A DNA stretch of 26,032 nucleotides from JASMHC01 sp964453855 (GTDB lineage Bacteria > Pseudomonadota > Alphaproteobacteria > Rhodobacterales > Rhodobacteraceae). Location of the stretch: positions 1 through 26,032 of the forward strand of contig CAYVRN010000042.1 in the NCBI GenBank assembly GCA_964453855.1, written 5' to 3'. The notes below the pieces were generated by a model. It worked only from the letters and a program-made list of their open reading frames with translations, did no database searches and was not told the origin of the DNA. Positions 22,658 through 26,032 of the stretch are shown piece by piece. Made by a program: the position numbers and the translations under genes. Each line of letters starts with the position of its first letter. The stretch's first letter is position 1.

Positions 22658-22701
22658 GTAATTATATTACAAAACACCCCATCGGGTGATCTTATAATTA
22701 C
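22658..22701 (+). promoter_or_regulatory. Nested inverted repeat upstream of the MaoC gene
   Basis: Outer 9-bp arms GTAATTATA (22658-22666) and TATAATTAC (22693-22701) enclose an inner hairpin CACCC-CATC-GGGTG (22675-22688). TATAAT at 22693-22698 is a perfect -10 box, but no -35 lies 16-18 bp before it. It could be an operator, an extended structure in a leader, or a terminator-like element after the HAD gene. Confidence 0.5.
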
Positions 22702-22725
22702 CTAGCCGCCTGACAGGAGGGCCAG

Positions 22726-23169
22726 ATGTTGGACAATCTACCCCGCGGAACGATCTGCATTGAAGACATCGAAATGGGCATGATGCGTTATGTTCAAAAA
22801 ACGGTGACCGACCGCGATATCGAGATGTTCGCCGAGGTTTCGACCGACCACAATCCGGTGCATCTGGACGACGCCTATGCCCAAGACACCATCTTTGAGG
22901 GACGGATTGCCCACGGCATGCTGACGGCCGGGTTGGTTTCGGCAGTCATTGGCGAACAGCTTCCGGGGCATGGTACGATCTACATGGGGCAGAACCTCAA
23001 GTTTCTGGCACCTGTGCGCCCCGGCGACACCGTACGCGCCGAGGTCGAAGTGATCGACATCGACTATGCCAAACGTCGCGTGAAACTGGACTGCCGCTGT
23101 CTGGTAGACGGCAAAAAGGTGCTAATCGGCGAAGCCACGGTTCTGGCCCCGTCTGCCAAGTTCGACTGA
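22726..23169 (+). CDS. MaoC-like (R)-specific enoyl-CoA hydratase
   Basis: A 147-residue hot-dog-fold hydratase. The hydratase-2 motif lies in FAEVSTDHNPVHLDDAYA with catalytic D41 and H46; GRIAHGMLTAGLVS and KFLAPVRPGDTVRAEVEV are typical. The reaction is reversible hydration of trans-2-enoyl-CoA to (R)-3-hydroxyacyl-CoA, which can feed polyhydroxyalkanoate synthesis (PhaJ) or fatty-acid metabolism; specificity cannot be read. CAGGAGG lies just before the ATG. No PHA genes are nearby. The ribF gene follows after 58 bp. Confidence 0.92.
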   Translation: MLDNLPRGTICIEDIEMGMMRYVQKTVTDRDIEMFAEVSTDHNPVHLDDAYAQDTIFEGRIAHGMLTAGLVSAVIGEQLPGHGTIYMGQNLKFLAPVRPGDTVRAEVEVIDIDYAKRRVKLDCRCLVDGKKVLIGEATVLAPSAKFD

Positions 23170-23227
23170 TCTACATTTTCGCATGGTTTGGCTTGCACCC
23201 GTGTTTCGGGGCGGCTAACCCTTCGCT

Positions 23228-24166
23228 ATGCGTATTATTCGTGACTATCAGTATGTTGACCCCGAGGATCGGGGGGCCTCGGTTGCCATCGGCAACTTTG
23301 ACGGCGTGCATCGCGGGCATCAAAGTGTCATCGCCATAGCCAAAGCCGCTGGCGAAAAAATCGGTGCACCTTTGGGCGTGATGACTTTCAGCCCGCATCC
23401 ACGGGAATATTTCGCCCCCGACGCTCCCGCGTTTCGCTTGATGAGCGTGCAAGCCAAACGCACAAGACTAAGTAAAATCGGCGTTGAGCGTCTTTATGAG
23501 ATGAATTTCAACACGGCGTTGTCTTCGCTGACGGCCCGCGAATTCGCCCAGCAAGTGATCGTCGAAGGTCTTGGGCTACGCCATATCGTGATTGGTGCGG
23601 ACTTTTGTTTTGGCAAAGGGCGCAAGGGAACAGCTGAGGATCTGGTGGCCTTTGGTCAGGAAATGGGGTTCGGCGTGACAATCTCGAAACTTTTGGAACA
23701 CGAAGGCGATCAGGTGTCCTCGACCGCTATCCGCGATGCCTTGTCTGATGGCCGCCCCCGCGATGCTGCTGCGATGCTGGGCCACTGGCACCGGATCGAA
23801 GGCAAGGTGATCGGTGGCGAACAGCGTGGCCGAGAGTTGGGCTTTCCCACGGCGAACATGTCGATCGACGGGCTGCACCAGCCGAGACATGGCGTTTATG
23901 CCGTTTTGGTTGATGTGCTGGATGGCCCGCACAAGGGCACTTATCACGGTGCGGCCTCGCTAGGGGTGCGGCCCATGTTTGGCGAAAACACACCAAATAT
24001 CGAAACCTTCCTGTTCGACTTTTCCGGCGATTTGTATGGCAGCACCCTGTCTGTGGCATTGGTCGAGTTCTTGCGCCCCGAGCTGAAGTTCGACGGGCTA
24101 GAGGCGCTGATCAAACAGATGGATGCCGACTGTGTGAAGTGCCGCGAAATTCTGGCGGCAGAATGA
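23228..24166 (+). CDS. ribF: RibF, bifunctional riboflavin kinase / FAD synthetase
   Basis: A 312-residue enzyme converting riboflavin to FMN and FMN to FAD. The N-terminal FMN adenylyltransferase domain has IGNFDGVHRGHQ (21-32), TFSPHPREYF, GADFCFGKGRKG and the SSTAIRDAL motif. The C-terminal riboflavin kinase domain (about 185-310) contains GRELGFPTANM and HGVYAVLVD. The length is normal. No strong ribosome binding site is visible before the ATG at 23228. The last four bases ATGA overlap the start of the ycgN-like gene, so the two are translationally coupled. Confidence 0.96.
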   Translation: MRIIRDYQYVDPEDRGASVAIGNFDGVHRGHQSVIAIAKAAGEKIGAPLGVMTFSPHPREYFAPDAPAFRLMSVQAKRTRLSKIGVERLYEMNFNTALSSLTAREFAQQVIVEGLGLRHIVIGADFCFGKGRKGTAEDLVAFGQEMGFGVTISKLLEHEGDQVSSTAIRDALSDGRPRDAAAMLGHWHRIEGKVIGGEQRGRELGFPTANMSIDGLHQPRHGVYAVLVDVLDGPHKGTYHGAASLGVRPMFGENTPNIETFLFDFSGDLYGSTLSVALVEFLRPELKFDGLEALIKQMDADCVKCREILAAE

Positions 24167-24633
24167 GCGGCGCAATTGATCGCACGGGCCTACGCCACCG
24201 GTTTTGGGAAACAGTCCCGCTAAAGAAAATGACCGCGCGGGAATGGGAAGCGCTGTGTGACGGCTGCGGCAAATGCTGCCTGAACAAGTTGGAAGACGAA
24301 GAAACAGGCCATGTGGAATTGACCCGCGTGGCGTGCAGGCTGCTGGATGACAGCACCTGCTTGTGTTCGAACTACGAAACCCGCCACGCCTATGTGCCTG
24401 AATGCATTTCGCTAAAGGCCAAGAATATCGAAAAGCATGCCTATTGGATGCCGAAAACCTGCGCTTATCGTTTGCTGTCGTTTGGCGAACCCCTGCCCGA
24501 CTGGCACCCGCTTTTGACCGGAGACACCGACAGCGTACACCAAGCTGGTGTTTCGATGCGCGGGCTGACAGTTTCGGAAGACACAATCCCCGACGACGAT
24601 TGGGAAGATTATATCATTGAGGAGCCCATCTGA
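24163..24633 (+). CDS. ycgN: YcgN-family cysteine-cluster protein (UPF0260)
   Basis: A 156-residue protein. Cysteines cluster at C32-x2-C35-x2-C38-C39 (LCDGCGKCC), with more at VACRLL, STCLCSNY, VPECISLK and KTCAYRL. This pattern, with the helical EREWEALCDGCGKCC-like lead and the WHPL tail, fits the YcgN/YkgJ family, proposed to bind a metal or Fe-S centre but of unproven function. The ATG at 24163 lies inside the ribF stop (ATGA). The stop shares one base with the ltaE start (TGATG). The tight coupling links it to FAD synthesis and a PLP enzyme. Confidence 0.9.
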   Translation: MSGAIDRTGLRHRFWETVPLKKMTAREWEALCDGCGKCCLNKLEDEETGHVELTRVACRLLDDSTCLCSNYETRHAYVPECISLKAKNIEKHAYWMPKTCAYRLLSFGEPLPDWHPLLTGDTDSVHQAGVSMRGLTVSEDTIPDDDWEDYIIEEPI

Positions 24634-25682
24634 TGTTCTTTGCCTCTGACAATGCCTCGCCCGTACCGCAACAGGTTCTGGATGCGGTCGCCAAAGTGAA
24701 CGAAGGTTATGCGGCCTCGTATGGCACCGACGTTGAAATGGACGAGGTCCGCCGCCTGATCCGCGAGATTTTCGAAGCGCCCGAGGCCGAGGTCTATCTT
24801 GTGGCCACAGGCACTTCGGCCAATGTGCTGTCTTTGGCCACTCTGGTACAGCCGTGGCAGGCGATCTGCTGCCACCGCAACGCGCACATCGCCGAGGATG
24901 AGTGCGGCTCGCCCGAGTTCTATACTGGTGGATCAAAGTTGAACCTGATCGACGGAGACCATGGCAAGATCACCCCCGCAGCCCTTGAGGCGGCGATCAA
25001 GGTGCAAGTGCAGGGATTTGTCCATTCGGTCCAGCGTGGCGCGCTAAGCCTGACCAATGCGACCGAAAGCGGGACAGTTTATTCCTACGACGAGTTGAAA
25101 GCCCTTTGTGATGTGGCGAAACGATACGACATGCCGGTACATCTGGACGGCGCACGCTTTGCCAATTCGGTGGTCAGCACAGGGGCGACACCCGCCGAGA
25201 TGAGCTGGAAAGCGGGCGTAGATGTTCTGTCGTTCGGCGGCACCAAGAACGGATTGATGGGGGTCGAGGCCGTGATCCTGTTCGATCCGAAACTGGCATG
25301 GGAATTTGAACTGCGCCGCAAGCGCGGCGGGCATCTGTTTTCAAAACACCGCTACCTGTCTGCGCAAATGCTGGCTTATCTGACAGACGGTTTGTGGCTG
25401 GATCTGGCCGGCAAGGCCAATGCGGCTGCCAAGAAACTGTCCAACGGTATCTTGTCGTTGGAAGGCGCAACGCTTGTGCATCCGACCGACGCAAATGCTG
25501 TCTTTGCCAGTTGGAACCGCGCCAGCCATCGCCGCGCGATGGAGGCCGGTGCCAAGTATTACTTCTGGGGGTCCGAAGGCAATCTGGATGGGCCTGATGA
25601 CGGTTTGGAAAGCGCGCGTCTAGTGTGTTCTTGGTGTACGGCAGATGCAGAGATCGAACAGTTTTTGGCGCTGATCGGGTGA
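24633..25682 (+). CDS. ltaE: Low-specificity L-threonine aldolase
   Basis: PLP-dependent aldolase of 349 residues (fold type I, beta-eliminating lyase family) cleaving L-threonine and L-allo-threonine to glycine and acetaldehyde. Motifs are YGTDVEMDEVRR, TGTSANVLSL (cofactor phosphate), HLDGARFANS (Asp pairing with the pyridine nitrogen) and SFGGTKNGLMG, where K205 is the PLP-binding lysine. Its ATG shares one base with the ycgN-like stop, with TTGAGGAGCCC as ribosome binding site. It ends the rightward run; downstream is the hairpin and 22-bp motif at 25753-25804. Confidence 0.94.
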   Translation: MFFASDNASPVPQQVLDAVAKVNEGYAASYGTDVEMDEVRRLIREIFEAPEAEVYLVATGTSANVLSLATLVQPWQAICCHRNAHIAEDECGSPEFYTGGSKLNLIDGDHGKITPAALEAAIKVQVQGFVHSVQRGALSLTNATESGTVYSYDELKALCDVAKRYDMPVHLDGARFANSVVSTGATPAEMSWKAGVDVLSFGGTKNGLMGVEAVILFDPKLAWEFELRRKRGGHLFSKHRYLSAQMLAYLTDGLWLDLAGKANAAAKKLSNGILSLEGATLVHPTDANAVFASWNRASHRRAMEAGAKYYFWGSEGNLDGPDDGLESARLVCSWCTADAEIEQFLALIG

Positions 25683-25752
25683 AGCGGTGCTGGGCTAAGC
25701 TCTGGCCTGTCGCATGTATTTAATTGCGCCGCGCTAACGCGCGTCGCGGTAT

Positions 25753-25773
25753 GCGAGGGGGTTCCCCCCTCGC
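25753..25773 (+). terminator. Strong hairpin after ltaE
   Basis: Perfect 9-bp arms GCGAGGGGG and CCCCCTCGC with a 3-nt loop. The nearest T-run (TTTTT) begins 14 bp later, inside the repeated 22-mer, so it is not a standard intrinsic terminator. The same hairpin-then-motif order occurs at 7767-7821 on the other strand. Confidence 0.5.
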
Positions 25774-25782
25774 GCTCCCCTT

Positions 25783-25804
25783 GAGTATTTTTGGTAAGAT
25801 GAAA
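25783..25804 (+). repeat. Dispersed 3'-end motif, copy B
   Basis: The plus-strand 22-mer begins GAGTATTTTTGG and ends AAGATGAAA, and differs from the minus-strand copy at 7767-7788 by one base. It lies 100 bp downstream of ltaE, in the same orientation relative to its upstream gene as copy A. Confidence 0.75.
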
Positions 25805-26032
25805 TTATGGACGCAGGTTTGGCCCGCGCGGAAGGTTTCCGGCAGGCTGACGGGCGTTTCGGGTTTGTCTGGTTGCGGTGCGGATAAAGCGGCGGGCCCG
25901 CCTAGGGGCAAAGTGTCCTCGCCGAGTGCTGGGTTTCCCCTGCACCCTCCGGGTGGTCTGTGGGGGTCTCGGCGGTCTGATCCCACAGTTTCGCTGTGCT
26001 GCGGAATCGGACGCGGAGCCACTTTTGTCGAC

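Larger units (their letters stand above)
25683..26032. other. Gene-free 3' region
   Basis: No convincing gene is seen. The open minus-strand frame at 25720-26022 is low-complexity and runs through the hairpins. Contents are GCGC-TAAC-GCGC at 25731-25742, the perfect hairpin at 25753-25773, the 22-bp motif at 25783-25804, the palindrome GGCGGGCCCGCC at 25891-25902 (also at 63-74), and a small hairpin CACAG-TTTCG-CTGTG at 25984-25998. Confidence 0.6.

Noticed and set aside
25720..26022. 100-codon minus-strand frame at the right end
   Set aside because: It runs through the hairpins and palindromes, is Pro/Arg-rich, has no ribosome binding site and no domain.

Overview
The window looks like a chromosomal stretch from an alphaproteobacterium of the order Rhodobacterales (roseobacter-like). 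This is inferred from gene content and order, not from a database search. The supporting pieces are an Hsp20-DUF1150 pair, a groES-groEL operon with a CIRCE element, a DHH-type pyrophosphatase, a TIGR01459-type HAD protein, a ribF-ycgN-ltaE gene chain, and moderately high GC with strong third-position GC bias. A run of exactly 100 Ns at 9194-9293 marks a scaffold gap inside one gene.

Layout, left to right. Positions 1-479 hold no convincing gene but carry two inverted REP-like palindromes. ettA (480-2135) follows. Next comes a REP-associated tyrosine transposase (RAYT, 2294-2830, minus) surrounded by GTAG-headed palindromes; one overlaps its stop codon and one lies in frame inside the gene. 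A secreted glycine-zipper protein, rpiB, a DsrC/TusE-like protein and a small secreted protein run rightwards to about 5105. They meet a leftward hsp20-DUF1150 pair at a shared bidirectional terminator. The hsp20 pair has a good sigma-32 promoter, divergent from a YdcH/DUF465 gene and the purE-purK pair.

From 7888 to 9619 a PhnM-like amidohydrolase is translationally coupled to a secreted alpha/beta hydrolase that is broken by the gap. A Nudix hydrolase diverges from them. A GNAT acetyltransferase and an EamA transporter overlap by ATGA. A membrane-anchored bactofilin-like protein sits behind a perfect FNR-type box (TTGAT-N4-ATCAA). A VOC enzyme, an unrecognised secreted protein and a chalcone-isomerase-like protein follow. 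groES-groEL (minus) has a textbook sigma-70 promoter plus CIRCE. A family 2 glycosyltransferase and divergent ppaC come next, then a DHA2 drug exporter behind a perfect 16-bp palindrome, a GST-like protein, a HAD protein, a MaoC hydratase, and the overlapping chain ribF-ycgN-ltaE. Positions 25683-26032 hold no gene.

Most of the window is housekeeping: translation control, purine and flavin synthesis, pyrophosphate hydrolysis and proteostasis. The two stress-chaperone loci use different controls, HrcA/CIRCE for groESL and sigma-32 for hsp20. The most unusual material is the RAYT/REP locus, with a REP copy read as codons inside its own transposase gene. A second is a composite 3'-end element (GC-rich hairpin, then a GAGTATTTTTGG-containing 22-mer) present twice in the same sense relative to the upstream gene. 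I did not find a clearly new multi-gene defence or metabolic system.
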